Assembly (NCBI GenBank): GCA_029268085.1 | Contig: JAJUHD010000057.1 | Location: 1-12,383, forward strand | DNA: 12,383 nucleotides | Direction: 5' to 3' | Source of the DNA: Bacillota bacterium | GTDB taxonomy: Bacteria; Bacillota; Clostridia; Oscillospirales; Oscillospiraceae | In this document: positions 1 through 7,161 of the stretch, piece by piece | Position numbering within the stretch: the first letter of the stretch is position 1 | How the letters are laid out: the number at the start of each line of letters is the position of its first letter | The notes under the pieces: generated by a model | What the model was told of the DNA's origin: nothing | The model's database searches: none | The model's input: the letters and a program-made list of their open reading frames with translations, nothing else | Translations under genes and position numbers: made by a program

Positions 1-119
1 AACTGAGCGATTATATAAACTGGTTCAATAATTTCCGTTTACACGGTTCTCTGGGCTATCTCAGCCCCCTTGATTTTAAAGCTAAGACCCTATAATTTTT
101 GTCCGAATAAGTGTTGACA
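1..119 (+). mobile_element. Right end of an IS3-family insertion sequence
   Basis: The window opens inside an insertion sequence. The transposase C-terminus ends at 95. About 24 bp later the sequence ends in gtccgaataagtgttgaca (101-119), which read inward begins TGTCAACACTTATTC and fits the right terminal inverted repeat of an IS3-family element (these end in ...CA). The left end is outside the window, so the exact boundary and any target duplication cannot be confirmed. Confidence 0.7.
3..95 (+). CDS. IS3-family transposase OrfB, C-terminal fragment (partial at window edge)
   Basis: The frame starting at base 3 reads to a TAA at 93-95 and gives about 30 residues beginning LSDYINWFNNFRLHGSLGYL, followed by SPLDFK. 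This is the conserved C-terminal tail of IS3-family (DDE, rve-type) transposases, in which the pattern YI.WFN..R.H..LGY.SP..F is typical. It would be the end of the integrase-like OrfB that catalyses element circularisation and insertion. The 5' part lies outside the window, so whether the copy is intact cannot be judged. Short but highly characteristic, so the family call is fairly safe. Confidence 0.85.
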   Translation: MSDYINWFNNFRLHGSLGYLSPLDFKAKTL

Positions 120-271
120 TACCACCTTAGCATTTTTGTGTAAACATAATTTAACAATAACATCCATCGAAATTATATCATATAGTAGTGATTTTTGCAT
201 TTTTTCTTGGTAATAAGCGGTAACGGCTAATAATAGACGCAGTATTTATGAGTGAAAAGAGGAAAACATAA

Positions 272-311
272 AAAATCAAGGCTCCGAGAATCCTCTCAAA
301 GCCTTGATTTT
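272..311 (-). terminator. Intrinsic terminator (minus strand) next to a tRNA 3'-end remnant
   Basis: A perfect 12-bp stem AAAATCAAGGCT (272-283) / AGCCTTGATTTT (300-311) has an inner GAGA/TCTC stem. On the minus strand it is followed by TTTTTATGTTTT, so it terminates leftward transcription. Directly upstream on that strand is CCTCCGCAACCA, a tRNA-like 3' end, yet no complete tRNA precedes it. Confidence 0.75.
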
Positions 312-315
312 ACTG

Positions 316-327
316 TGGTTGCGGAGG
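316..327 (-). repeat. 12-bp copy of the initiator tRNA 3' end
   Basis: TGGTTGCGGAGG here is identical to 3809-3820, the last 12 bases (including CCA) of the tRNA-Met gene, in the same orientation. The match stops there; no D-, anticodon- or T-arm follows. It is either a relic of a deleted tRNA gene or the far attachment site of an element inserted at the tRNA. Confidence 0.55.
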
Positions 328-734
328 TGCGCAAGCAATATTATGTGCGACATTCTGAAATCTTTTCGCATAAGTAATTTACGCATAGCATCAACCTAAT
401 ATTGCTAAAAAATTTTTGGTCTTAAAAAGATTATTTGCTCGTAAACAAACTAGTGACCAATCTTTTTAACCATTTTTAAGAACTTCCTTTTGTCAGTATA
501 CCCACACATTTATAAGTCTTCATTATGTAGGCGCGGTATTCCCGCAAACTTTAACATCAGTAAATATGTTTTGCGGTAACCATTTCGCAAAGATGAAAAT
601 TTGAGTATCTAGCCGCTAAATTGGGATTTTATTTTTTAGACACAGTAATTTTTAATGCACGGTGTTCTTCTGCAAAAGTCCGGACTTATCTAATTTCCAA
701 TCAATGAAGAGAAACAATAGATAGCCCAAACAAC

Positions 735-769
735 AATGCCGCCTGATAAAAAGCTTATCAGGCGGCATT
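735..769 (-). terminator. Strong hairpin downstream of the hydrolase gene
   Basis: A perfect 15-bp stem AATGCCGCCTGATAA (735-749) / TTATCAGGCGGCATT (755-769) with a 5-nt loop lies 76 bp past the hydrolase stop codon. The minus-strand tail is TTGTTGTTTGG and the plus-strand tail is TATGTTTTATT, so it may work in both directions. Serving the hydrolase gene is the simplest reading. Confidence 0.7.
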
Positions 770-845
770 CGTATGTTTTATTCTTATGTAGCTGCAACAA
801 TAACCTTAAAACCGGCTCTTTATATCAAGGCTATTCTCAATGATA

Positions 846-2804
846 TCAGTAAATAAGGTAGTTTGTCACTCCGCCTGCTGAGCAGAGAGTCCAAACGCCC
901 CAGAGAACAGCGGTGAAAAGTCCGGGCCAAATGCTGCGTGCCTTGCTGGATATGTAGACGTTCAGTGCATTGCCCACTGTGATTCCTATTGTCAGAGGCA
1001 ATATTGCCAGACCATATGCATAGAGGATTCCGGTGCGGAAGCCTTCCATGACGGTATGGGTAAGCTTAAGCTGTAGAGCAAATATAATATAGAATACAAA
1101 CAGTCCTCCGACACAAATTCCGGTAGTCTTTAGTACGTTGGTGATAAGATTCTTGCGTGTCCCGTCAAAACTGATGCCAAGTGACTTGGTGGCAAGATGC
1201 GTGCAGAGGAAGTAAGGGATGAGATAGATAAAGTATACTACCCAGCACATCACACGTTTTCTACTGAGATTGCTCATCTGCAAAGTGGTGATGTGAAGTC
1301 CCTGCTGGGTATACTTGCCTATTAAGCCCATCAGCAGATATCCGCTGCCAACCACACAGATGCCAAAAAGAAGAGACTTGAGGATATAACCGATTCTGAA
1401 CGCCTTGGTATTATCGGTTGCGAAACCAAGACTGCGGTAGTTTTCTCCCGCTTTTTTGCCCCATACGAAGTAATAAACGAGGAAGACAACCAGCATAGCC
1501 GCGGCTGTCAGCCACTGCCATTCAACATAGACATTGGAAGTGCCGCCCAGAAGCCACAGGCTGTGTTTTACTCCGTCCGCGCCAGTCCACTGGGTTGGTA
1601 TTAGGGCTTGCGTGGCAACCTTGGTAACGGGGTTGTTGGTATTATACGCCGTCGGGAACAGCCCGATTTCCGCAGCTTTAACTCCTGGCAGATACAGCAG
1701 CGGAGGAAGCACGAGGAGCAGTGCGAGGAATGCAAACCATGCGGGAGATCTTTTCTTGATGCCGTAGGAGGGAACCGGCTCAAGCTCAAGAGTCTTGAAT
1801 TTACCTGCTTTTATAAGAGCGGTCGCCACTGCAAACATAAGCGCGCAAATCGAGAGATACTCAAGGATCCATCCGATGTCCTTCCACTGCCAAACTGTTG
1901 AAATACCCTTGTAACCGTTGACTTCATCAGACAGGTTGACTCCGTCGATATTGCCATATCCGTCCATACCGAGTATAAATCCGAATATTATCTGCTTTAC
2001 GGCAGCATTGTCGACATTGTAGTACGCATGTATGGAAGAGGGCAGATAGAACACCCTGAGATATTTTTTTCCGTCGGTCCCAGTGACTTGGTACTGTTTG
2101 CTCGGAATGATGCTTGCCCCGGTTTCTCCCCAGGCTTTAGCTATATCCGGGCTGTTGTAGTACTTGTGGATATCCTGTGAGGTCTTTCCTGTTTTTTCGT
2201 CAAGAATAGTGGTTCTTTTCAAGGCGCTTTCATCAGAGTCGCCAACAACGGTGACATAGTTGAAGTTGCCCGGATTTGCGGTAACAGCGGAGCCAAGGTG
2301 AAATAGAAGGCGTACATTCTTTGCGTATTTTGTAGCAAATGCTGTGGCATAGCCGCCGCCCATGGAATGGCCAAACACAGCTATGTTGTCCTGCTTAACA
2401 AAGTTGTAGCTTTTAAGCGTATTATATATGGTGTCTCCTCCGAAAGTGGATTCACCGACTGAGGTGGCGGTTTTATAGTCGGAATCGTGTGATCCCTGAT
2501 AGTCGAAGTTGATTACAACAAACCCGCGTCTTGCAAGCTCAAGAGCATAGGTTCCTGTGTGCTCCAGCATATCATTGCCGCCGTGATACAGGACGACAGC
2601 CGGTGCGGGATTTTTCGCAGTAGCGCTTTTTGGTCTGTACAGCATGGCGTTGAAAACATCTCCGTCTGCCGAGGAAAGCACCATCTTCTCAACCCTTACC
2701 TTGCCCCATGCAGTGTCCGTTCCTATGACAAGCGTAAAAGAAAGAATTACAGCGATGCAAAGAATAATTGCAAATATGCTGTATCCGGATAATTTTCTTT
2801 TCAT
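846..2804 (-). CDS. Membrane-anchored alpha/beta hydrolase with C-terminal multi-pass membrane domain
   Basis: 652 residues from the chosen start. The first ATG in frame would be at 2960, but the ATG at 2804 is preceded by GGGGAGGAAG and opens a clean N-terminal anchor (MKRK, then hydrophobic 8-28). Residues about 40-280 form an alpha/beta hydrolase domain of the dienelactone-hydrolase-like type: VVLYHGG at 70-76 for the oxyanion region, nucleophile Ser147 in GHSMGG, probable acid Asp189 or Asp191 in GDSD, and His259. With positive charges first, this domain is predicted to lie outside the membrane. About eight further membrane segments follow (near 309-331, 354-373, 430-448, 472-496, 516-536, 558-579, 591-613, 624-649). 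The substrate is unknown; esterase or peptidase activity is plausible. The gene is divergent from the DeoR-family gene, and a shared regulatory region of about 200 bp makes control by that regulator likely (inference). Confidence 0.85.
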   Translation of the reverse strand: MKRKLSGYSIFAIILCIAVILSFTLVIGTDTAWGKVRVEKMVLSSADGDVFNAMLYRPKSATAKNPAPAVVLYHGGNDMLEHTGTYALELARRGFVVINFDYQGSHDSDYKTATSVGESTFGGDTIYNTLKSYNFVKQDNIAVFGHSMGGGYATAFATKYAKNVRLLFHLGSAVTANPGNFNYVTVVGDSDESALKRTTILDEKTGKTSQDIHKYYNSPDIAKAWGETGASIIPSKQYQVTGTDGKKYLRVFYLPSSIHAYYNVDNAAVKQIIFGFILGMDGYGNIDGVNLSDEVNGYKGISTVWQWKDIGWILEYLSICALMFAVATALIKAGKFKTLELEPVPSYGIKKRSPAWFAFLALLLVLPPLLYLPGVKAAEIGLFPTAYNTNNPVTKVATQALIPTQWTGADGVKHSLWLLGGTSNVYVEWQWLTAAAMLVVFLVYYFVWGKKAGENYRSLGFATDNTKAFRIGYILKSLLFGICVVGSGYLLMGLIGKYTQQGLHITTLQMSNLSRKRVMCWVVYFIYLIPYFLCTHLATKSLGISFDGTRKNLITNVLKTTGICVGGLFVFYIIFALQLKLTHTVMEGFRTGILYAYGLAILPLTIGITVGNALNVYISSKARSIWPGLFTAVLWGVWTLCSAGGVTNYLIY

Positions 2805-2879
2805 TGAACCGCTTCCTCCCCATTTTTTTAGAGTTATCACAGTTTCTAAACCCAATATATTGCACCAAGGATAGATTTT

Positions 2880-2907
2880 AGTATAAACTATTGATTTTTG
2901 ATGGCAA
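2880..2907 (-). promoter_or_regulatory. Candidate sigma-A-type promoter of the hydrolase gene
   Basis: On the minus strand TTGCCA (2907-2902) and TATACT (2885-2880) are separated by 16 bp, about 75 bp upstream of the ATG at 2804. It lies within the longer open frame that begins at 2960, which supports the internal start. Confidence 0.55.
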
Positions 2908-2934
2908 TACATGATGTAATTGTTGCTAAAACGT

Positions 2935-2963
2935 TTGACTTTTTCAAAATAATCGGTCATATT
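2935..2963 (+). promoter_or_regulatory. Candidate promoter of the DeoR-family gene with a small dyad
   Basis: TTGACT (2935-2940) and CATATT (2958-2963) have a 17-bp spacer and precede the ribosome binding site at about 2988. A small dyad TTTGA-N5-TCAAA (2934-2948) and the palindrome AAACGTTT (2929-2936) overlap the -35 box and could be an operator. Both are short and could be chance. Confidence 0.4.
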
Positions 2964-3002
2964 TAATCATAATCAATCATTCCAATGTGGAGGAAACAGG
3001 AA

Positions 3003-3764
3003 ATGTTTCAGAACGAGAGATATGAAAAAATATATGAATTGGTTAAAAACCGCGGCAGCGTAACAGTACAGCTACTCGAAAAACAGCTGTATGTAAGCGA
3101 GGCTACCATCCGGCGGGATCTGAAAGTCATGGAAAACCGGGGGCTCATCATTAGAGTGTGGGGAGGAGCAATACTGCCCGCTGTAAGCAGGGATATTCCT
3201 TCCTTTGTACGCCTCAGGTCAAATATAGACAAAAAGGAAAAAATAGCCTCCATTGCCTCAAAGCTTCTGAAAAACTCAACCACTATCTTTTTCGACAGCA
3301 GCACATCCTGCATGCCGCTGGTACCCTATATGTCTGAGCTCAAGAATGTCTCCGTAATTACAAACAGTCTTGAACTTAGCCATCAGTTAGTGCAACAGAC
3401 ATCCGTCGCAGTTACGCTTCTCGGCGGGCAGGTCTACGAGGGGTATATACTCACGGGTTATCAGGCTGTGGAATCAGTTAAGCAGTATTACACCGATCTG
3501 ATGTTCTTCTCCTGCAGCGGTATCTCTGCCGAAGCCGGACTAACTAGCATTGAGCAAAAGGTAGTCGAAGTATGCAGGGAGATGATGAAGCACACACACA
3601 CCAAGGTCCTTCTCTGCGACACCAGCAAGGTCGGAAAAACGGCCCTGTTGCATCTTGCGGACCTGTGCACTCCCGACTATGTGATAATGGACAGCGTGCC
3701 TGATGACCCGGATCTGGTAAGTCTCCTCGGCGAAAGGCTTATTACGGCTCCGTCTCAGCTCTGA
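3003..3764 (+). CDS. DeoR/GlpR-family transcriptional regulator
   Basis: 253 residues, the usual length for this family. Residues 5-57 are the DeoR winged helix-turn-helix, with recognition segment VSEATIRRDL at 31-40 and the RVWGGA wing at 51-56. Residues about 75-230 match the DeoR C-terminal sensor, which resembles ribose-5-phosphate isomerase and usually binds a phosphorylated sugar: FFDSST at 96-101, ITNS at 119-122, LLGG at 139-142, and CDTSKVG at 205-211. An ATG at 2985 is in frame, but the ribosome binding site GGAGGAAA lies inside those first codons, so the ATG at 3003 is preferred. Divergent from the membrane hydrolase, which is its most obvious target; a sugar-kinase or sugar-uptake gene, the usual partner, is absent nearby. 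A terminator follows at 3773. Confidence 0.92.
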   Translation: MFQNERYEKIYELVKNRGSVTVQLLEKQLYVSEATIRRDLKVMENRGLIIRVWGGAILPAVSRDIPSFVRLRSNIDKKEKIASIASKLLKNSTTIFFDSSTSCMPLVPYMSELKNVSVITNSLELSHQLVQQTSVAVTLLGGQVYEGYILTGYQAVESVKQYYTDLMFFSCSGISAEAGLTSIEQKVVEVCREMMKHTHTKVLLCDTSKVGKTALLHLADLCTPDYVIMDSVPDDPDLVSLLGERLITAPSQL

Positions 3765-3772
3765 CTAAAAAA

Positions 3773-3801
3773 AGAAGTACATCCCTTTGGGATGCACTTC
3801 T
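3773..3801 (-). terminator. Terminator of the initiator tRNA gene
   Basis: Arms AGAAGTACATCCC (3773-3785) and GGGATGCACTTCT (3789-3801) enclose a 3-nt loop. The one imperfect pair is a G-U wobble only when read on the minus strand, where a run of seven T follows, so it terminates the tRNA. It also lies just past the DeoR stop and may halt that transcript too. Confidence 0.85.
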
Positions 3802-3808
3802 CATTTCA

Positions 3809-3885
<77 letters not shown>

Positions 3886-3907
3886 ATATTTCTCTGGACT
3901 TCAGAGC

Positions 3908-3924
3908 TATGATAGAGTATCATA
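3908..3924. promoter_or_regulatory. Perfect 17-bp dyad over the tRNA promoter
   Basis: TATGATA-GAG-TATCATA is a perfect inverted repeat with 7-bp arms. It covers the predicted -10 box and start point of the tRNA promoter, and lies about 50 bp upstream of the oxidoreductase start codon. It has the size of an operator for a dimeric repressor. Which gene it serves, if any, is not visible. Confidence 0.4.
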
Positions 3925-3942
3925 ATATTTAAAAGATGTCAA
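3914..3942 (-). promoter_or_regulatory. Candidate promoter of the initiator tRNA
   Basis: On the minus strand a perfect -35 box TTGACA (3942-3937) is followed after 17 bp by TACTCT (3919-3914), placing the transcript start near 3907, about 20 bp before the tRNA. The -10 box matches the consensus only weakly. Confidence 0.55.
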
Positions 3943-3975
3943 CAGTATTATTATGCCTGAACGGGGAATTTATTA

Positions 3976-4701
3976 ATGAAAAAAAAGGCTCTTGTCACCG
4001 GCGCTTCCGGAGGCATCGGATCGGAAATCGCAAGGTGCCTTGACAGGGACGGCTTTGAAGTGCTGCTGCACTATAACAGGGCGCGTGAACACGCAGCCGG
4101 GCTCTCTGATGAGCTCGGCGGAGCGCCATTTTTCCGTGCCGATTTTGAAAACCCTTCCGAAATTGAGTCTATGTTCAGCGAGATAGACGAAGCGCACGGA
4201 GGAGTCGACCTTCTCGTCAACAACGCGGGACTGGCCTACTATGGTCTTTTAACCGATATGAAACCCGAGGATTGGCGAAGGCTTTTTGCGGTTAACGTCG
4301 ACGGGGCGTACCACTGCTGCCGTCTTGCAATCCCTAACATGGTGCGGCGCAAATCCGGAAAAATAATCAATATAGCCTCTGTCTGGGGGCTTTGCGGCGC
4401 CTCCTGTGAAACCGCTTATTCCGCTGCGAAGTCCGCTCTCATTGGCTTTACAAAAGCTCTGGCCAAGGAACTCGGGCCCTCCGGCATAACCGTTAACTGC
4501 GTGGCCCCCGGAGTAATAATGACCGGAATGCTGGACTCTCTTGCCGACGAGGAAATTGATTCGCTCAGAACGCAGACGCCCCTTGGGGTGCTCGGAAAGC
4601 CCTCGGACGTCGCCGAACTCGTTTCCTTCCTCGCCTCGGATAAGGCCGGCTTTATAACCGGACAGGTTATAAGCCCTAACGGCGGCTTTGTGATAAGCTG
4701 A
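3976..4701 (+). CDS. SDR-family oxidoreductase, FabG-like
   Basis: 241 residues, the standard length of classical short-chain dehydrogenases. The nucleotide-binding motif TGASGGIG is at 8-15, NNAG at 82-85, and the catalytic set is Ser135, Tyr148 and Lys152 (YSAAK). The PG at 178-179 and the C-terminal TGQVISPNGGF also match 3-oxoacyl-ACP reductase FabG and its many relatives. It is a soluble NAD(P)H-dependent ketone/alcohol oxidoreductase. No acyl carrier protein, FabD or FabF gene is adjacent, so a role in primary fatty acid synthesis is not supported by context and the substrate is open. The ATG at 3976 follows GGGGAA by about 9 bp. It is probably transcribed alone, as flanking genes are on the other strand or over 380 bp away. 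Confidence 0.9.
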   Translation: MKKKALVTGASGGIGSEIARCLDRDGFEVLLHYNRAREHAAGLSDELGGAPFFRADFENPSEIESMFSEIDEAHGGVDLLVNNAGLAYYGLLTDMKPEDWRRLFAVNVDGAYHCCRLAIPNMVRRKSGKIINIASVWGLCGASCETAYSAAKSALIGFTKALAKELGPSGITVNCVAPGVIMTGMLDSLADEEIDSLRTQTPLGVLGKPSDVAELVSFLASDKAGFITGQVISPNGGFVIS

Positions 4702-5083
4702 AAAGAAACGAGCGCCTGTATTTCGGACGTTTTGACAATCTTTTTTCTTAGGCATATCTCCATCATGCTGTCTGAAACTGTAACGCCCGCCTCATGCCCT
4801 TCAGCAGGAAATATGGAACTATCCAAGCGGTTATAAATTCAGCCTTATTAATCGCGGCGGCCTCGCGGCGCTCCGCTCACCTTCAGGCAAGGCTTAGGCG
4901 AAGGGTTTTAGGCTCTCTGCGATGAAAAAATGTAACAGACAGGGCATATAATCTTTCTTTGCAATAATCCCCCCTGAAAACATCTTGAATTTATATCTTC
5001 AATACATTACTGCCGATACGGAAATGCGGTATAATGAGAGCCCGGAAGGAATTTTTGGGTTCAGGTTGCGGGAGGCGGGGTAC
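4702..5083 (+). other. Gene-free region upstream of the AraC-family gene
   Basis: No supported gene is seen. A T-rich stretch near 4738-4748 could end the oxidoreductase transcript, but no strong hairpin precedes it. The part at about 4850-4915 is GC-rich with short imperfect repeats. The last 100 bp hold the candidate promoter of the downstream regulator. Confidence 0.5.
5007..5035 (+). promoter_or_regulatory. Candidate promoter of the AraC-family gene
   Basis: A perfect -10 box TATAAT at 5030-5035 has a weak -35 TTACTG 17 bp upstream (5007-5012). It would start transcription near 5042, which lies inside the longer open frame beginning at 4985 and so favours the start codon at 5084. Confidence 0.5.
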
Positions 5084-5929
5084 ATGAATGAGTCTAAGGA
5101 TTTTATGAGGCAGGTTCCCGAAGCGTTGCTGCAGAAAACCGAAATGCATCTCTGCGACAGCATTATCATTTTTAAGCCGGCTTTCTACATCGGAGGGATA
5201 ACATTTGATATTACCGACTACCATATTGTCATCCCATCCGAAACTACTCCTGAAATACTTATTAATAACAAACCGGTCCGTGGAGAAGACGGGAAAATTC
5301 TGGCCATTAATCCGGGAGATTCGGTCGCCTGTATTAGGCATGCGCCGGCAAAGCCCTACCGCTCTTTTTTGCTCAGGCCTAAGCTGCTGCAAAAGATTGC
5401 CGCTGAAATTGGCTTTGACGCCGAGCCTCGATTTGAGAGCTTCCTGAACAACTTTTCCTTCGAGCTGATCGACTCATTCAACCGTCTTGAGCGAGAAGCC
5501 GCCCGCCGGGATCGGTCAAATCTGATGCTTGACAGTCTGGAAGTGCAGATTGCCGTTTTGCTTCTGCGTGAGTTAAAAACAAATGTGAAACCCGCTTCCC
5601 GGAATCTGCAGGATGCGGATTCCTACGTCGGCATGGCTCAGGAATATATCCGGACATATTTCAGCTCAAACATTTCTCTTCGGGATATTTGCCGAGAGAT
5701 CCACGTTTCACCTTTTCATTTCATAAGAACTTTTATGAAAAAAACGGGTATGACTCCCCATAAATATCTCCTTTCGGTCCGCATGGAAAAAGCGAAGGAG
5801 CTGCTGATGGCAGGGCGCCATTCCGTCGCGGAAACGGCCATGCTTTGCGGATATAACAGTATTTCAAATTTCTCTGTGGCGTTTAAGAATACCGTAGGTA
5901 TTTCTCCCTCTGATTATAAAAGGCAATAG
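5084..5929 (+). CDS. AraC-family transcriptional regulator
   Basis: 281 residues. The C-terminal 100 residues hold the two helix-turn-helix motifs of the AraC/XylS family: the first near 198-217 (ISLRDICREIHVSPFHFIRTF), the second near 246-269, where CGYNSISNFSVAFK is the family signature, then GISPSDYKR. Residues about 20-100 have the short beta-strand pattern and GD turn of a cupin-like sensor domain, so a small-molecule ligand is likely. The frame opens at 4985, but ATG 5084 has GGGAGG upstream and a TATAAT box lies inside the extension, so the shorter form is preferred. The target is unknown; the preceding oxidoreductase gene is the nearest candidate on the same strand. The gene ends in a hairpin shared with the convergent gene. 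Confidence 0.9.
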   Translation: MNESKDFMRQVPEALLQKTEMHLCDSIIIFKPAFYIGGITFDITDYHIVIPSETTPEILINNKPVRGEDGKILAINPGDSVACIRHAPAKPYRSFLLRPKLLQKIAAEIGFDAEPRFESFLNNFSFELIDSFNRLEREAARRDRSNLMLDSLEVQIAVLLLRELKTNVKPASRNLQDADSYVGMAQEYIRTYFSSNISLRDICREIHVSPFHFIRTFMKKTGMTPHKYLLSVRMEKAKELLMAGRHSVAETAMLCGYNSISNFSVAFKNTVGISPSDYKRQ

Positions 5930-5937
5930 CTGTTGGC

Positions 5938-5970
5938 AAACGCCTCGGAGCTGTGTGCCCCGAGGCGTTT
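5938..5970. terminator. Hairpin between convergent genes
   Basis: A perfect 11-bp stem AAACGCCTCGG (5938-5948) / CCGAGGCGTTT (5960-5970) sits 9 bp after the AraC-family stop and 45 bp past the AIM24-family stop. T tracts are weak on both sides, so it is probably bidirectional. Confidence 0.7.
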
Positions 5971-6014
5971 CGGTATTATCCTTATTCTGTTTCTTCTTTT
6001 TTGCGGCCGCCGGA

Positions 6015-6821
6015 TTAGTCGTTGCCGCCGAACAGGTTTCCAATCCCAACGCTGCCAAGCAGGCTGCCTTCCCCCTTGCTTTTTCCTCCGCCCGCCTTGC
6101 TGGCGGCGTAAATTCTGTCCGCAAGACGTGAAAACGGAAGGGATTGCAGCCAGACGCTTCCCGGTCCGGTAAGCGTCGCCAGCGCCAGCCCCTCGCCTCC
6201 GAACAAAGCGGTTTTGATATTGCCCGCAAACTGGACGTCATAGCTGACCGTTTTTGTAAGGGCGACAAGACAGCCGGTGTCGAGTTTGAGCATTTCACCC
6301 GGCCCCAGGTCCTTTTTTATTATTGTGCCCCCGGCATGCATGAATGCAAGGCCGTCTCCTTCAAGCTTCTGCATAATGAAGCCTTCGCCGCCGAAAAGGC
6401 CCACGCCGATTTTCTTTTGAAAAGCAATGCCGACTGAGATTCCTTTGGCGGCGCAAAGGAAAGCGTCTTTTTGACAAATAAGGGTTCCTCCCAGATCCAT
6501 GAGGTCAAAAGGAATAACTTTCCCGGGGTAGGGCGCAGCGAATGAAACGCACTTTTTTTCTCTGCCCCTGTTCGTAAACGAGGTCATAAAAAGGCTTTCG
6601 CCGGTAAGAACTCGTTTGCCCGCAGAAAACAGTTTTCCCTTTAAATCGTTCCCTTCTCTCCCGGAGCCGTCGCCGAAAACGGTATCCATTTCTATCGACT
6701 GATCCATATACATCATCGCCCCGGCCTCGGCTATAATCGTTTCCTCCGGATCAAGCATAATTTCCACAAACTGCAAGTCGTCCCCGTAAATTTTGAATTC
6801 CACTTCATGAGCTCTGCGCAT
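6015..6821 (-). CDS. AIM24/TIGR00266-family protein
   Basis: 268 residues. The sequence matches the TIGR00266 / AIM24 family: an early FVEIMLDPEETIIAEAGAMMYMD segment (18-40), the SFTN.G segment (81-86) and the twice-repeated motif LFGGEG at 142-147 and 206-211, marking the two related beta-rich halves. It ends in a Gly-rich tail (244-268) with GNLFGG, which is common in bacterial members. The fold is a double-stranded beta-helix barrel; the bacterial function is not established, and the yeast namesake acts in mitochondrial inner-membrane organisation. The frame opens at 6899, but the ATG at 6821 has GGGAGGAAAAAGA directly upstream and starts where family homology begins. Stands alone, convergent with the AraC-family gene; no membrane segment or signal peptide is seen. 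Confidence 0.88.
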   Translation of the reverse strand: MRRAHEVEFKIYGDDLQFVEIMLDPEETIIAEAGAMMYMDQSIEMDTVFGDGSGREGNDLKGKLFSAGKRVLTGESLFMTSFTNRGREKKCVSFAAPYPGKVIPFDLMDLGGTLICQKDAFLCAAKGISVGIAFQKKIGVGLFGGEGFIMQKLEGDGLAFMHAGGTIIKKDLGPGEMLKLDTGCLVALTKTVSYDVQFAGNIKTALFGGEGLALATLTGPGSVWLQSLPFSRLADRIYAASKAGGGKSKGEGSLLGSVGIGNLFGGND

Positions 6822-6880
6822 TCTTTTTCCTCCCACCCATAATTGACGTTCAGCGTTGTCCATCAGCCGTTGCACATATA

Positions 6881-6918
6881 GATACATGTATTGTATCATT
6901 TTAAGTATAATAACTTAA
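6881..6918 (-). promoter_or_regulatory. Two adjacent dyads upstream of the AIM24-family gene
   Basis: GATACA-N5-TGTATC (6881-6897) and TTAAGT-N6-ACTTAA (6901-6918) lie 60-97 bp upstream of the start codon. On the minus strand TACAAT (6894-6889) could be a -10 box, but no good -35 is seen. They may be operator sites; AT-rich sequence makes chance dyads likely. Confidence 0.35.
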
Positions 6919-7048
6919 GTAACAATTCCATTCCAAAAATTGCTGCCTTTATTTTGTTTTAATTGCTGCTTTCCCCTCAAAACTTAATAATTTAAGCAGC
7001 GAAGCGGTGCTCCAGCTCTACGGGACAGAGCCGACGCGGGAATAAAAT

Positions 7049-7091
7049 CGGGCGTGACGGTCGATGCGCAGGGGCATGACCGTTACGCCCG
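7049..7091 (-). terminator. Terminator of the DUF169 gene
   Basis: Arms CGGGCGTGACGGTC (7049-7062) and GACCGTTACGCCCG (7078-7091) pair with one wobble, and an inner ATGC/GCAT pair extends the stem. On the minus strand ATTTTATT follows at once. It lies about 70 bp past the DUF169 stop. Confidence 0.8.
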
Positions 7092-7161
7092 GCAAAACAG
7101 CCCGTATGATTTTACCCGGATTGCCCTGTTTTGACTAAGCGCAGGAATAGCCGGTTCCGAT

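Larger units (their letters stand above)
120..734. other. AT-rich gene-free stretch beside the IS end
   Basis: No convincing gene is seen on either strand. It contains a minus-strand hairpin terminator (272-311), a 12-bp copy of the tRNA 3' end (316-327), and two inverted repeats: an 11-bp pair TTAAAAAGATT/AATCTTTTTAA at 422-432 and 459-469, and a 7-bp pair CCGCAAA/TTTGCGG at 542-548 and 570-576. Composition is clearly more AT-rich than the flanking genes. It could be decayed DNA or the edge of an inserted segment. Confidence 0.6.
6822..7161. other. Gene-free region between the AIM24-family and DUF169 genes
   Basis: No gene is supported. 6822-6920 is the upstream region of the AIM24-family gene with two dyads. 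The AT-rich 6920-7000 has a direct repeat AATTGCTGC (6938-6946, 6961-6969) and the arms GCTGCTT/AAGCAGC (6965-6971, 6994-7000). 7049-7091 is the DUF169 terminator. Confidence 0.55.

Noticed and set aside
248..271. 7-codon frame MSEKRKT in the AT-rich region
   Set aside because: Too short, with no ribosome binding site or context.
422..576. Inverted repeats as a possible CRISPR or mobile-element end
   Set aside because: The two pairs differ in sequence, are not regularly spaced and have no associated genes.
2805..2960. N-terminal extension of the hydrolase (52 extra residues)
   Set aside because: A good ribosome binding site precedes ATG 2804, a promoter-like pair lies inside the extension, and the extension is not similar to the anchor-plus-hydrolase layout.
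4249..4826. Two minus-strand frames across the end of the oxidoreductase gene
   Set aside because: They are mostly antisense to the SDR gene and read as low-complexity, non-family sequence.
5864..6298. 144-codon minus-strand frame across the AraC and AIM24-family ends
   Set aside because: It crosses the shared terminator hairpin and overlaps two confident genes in the wrong frame.
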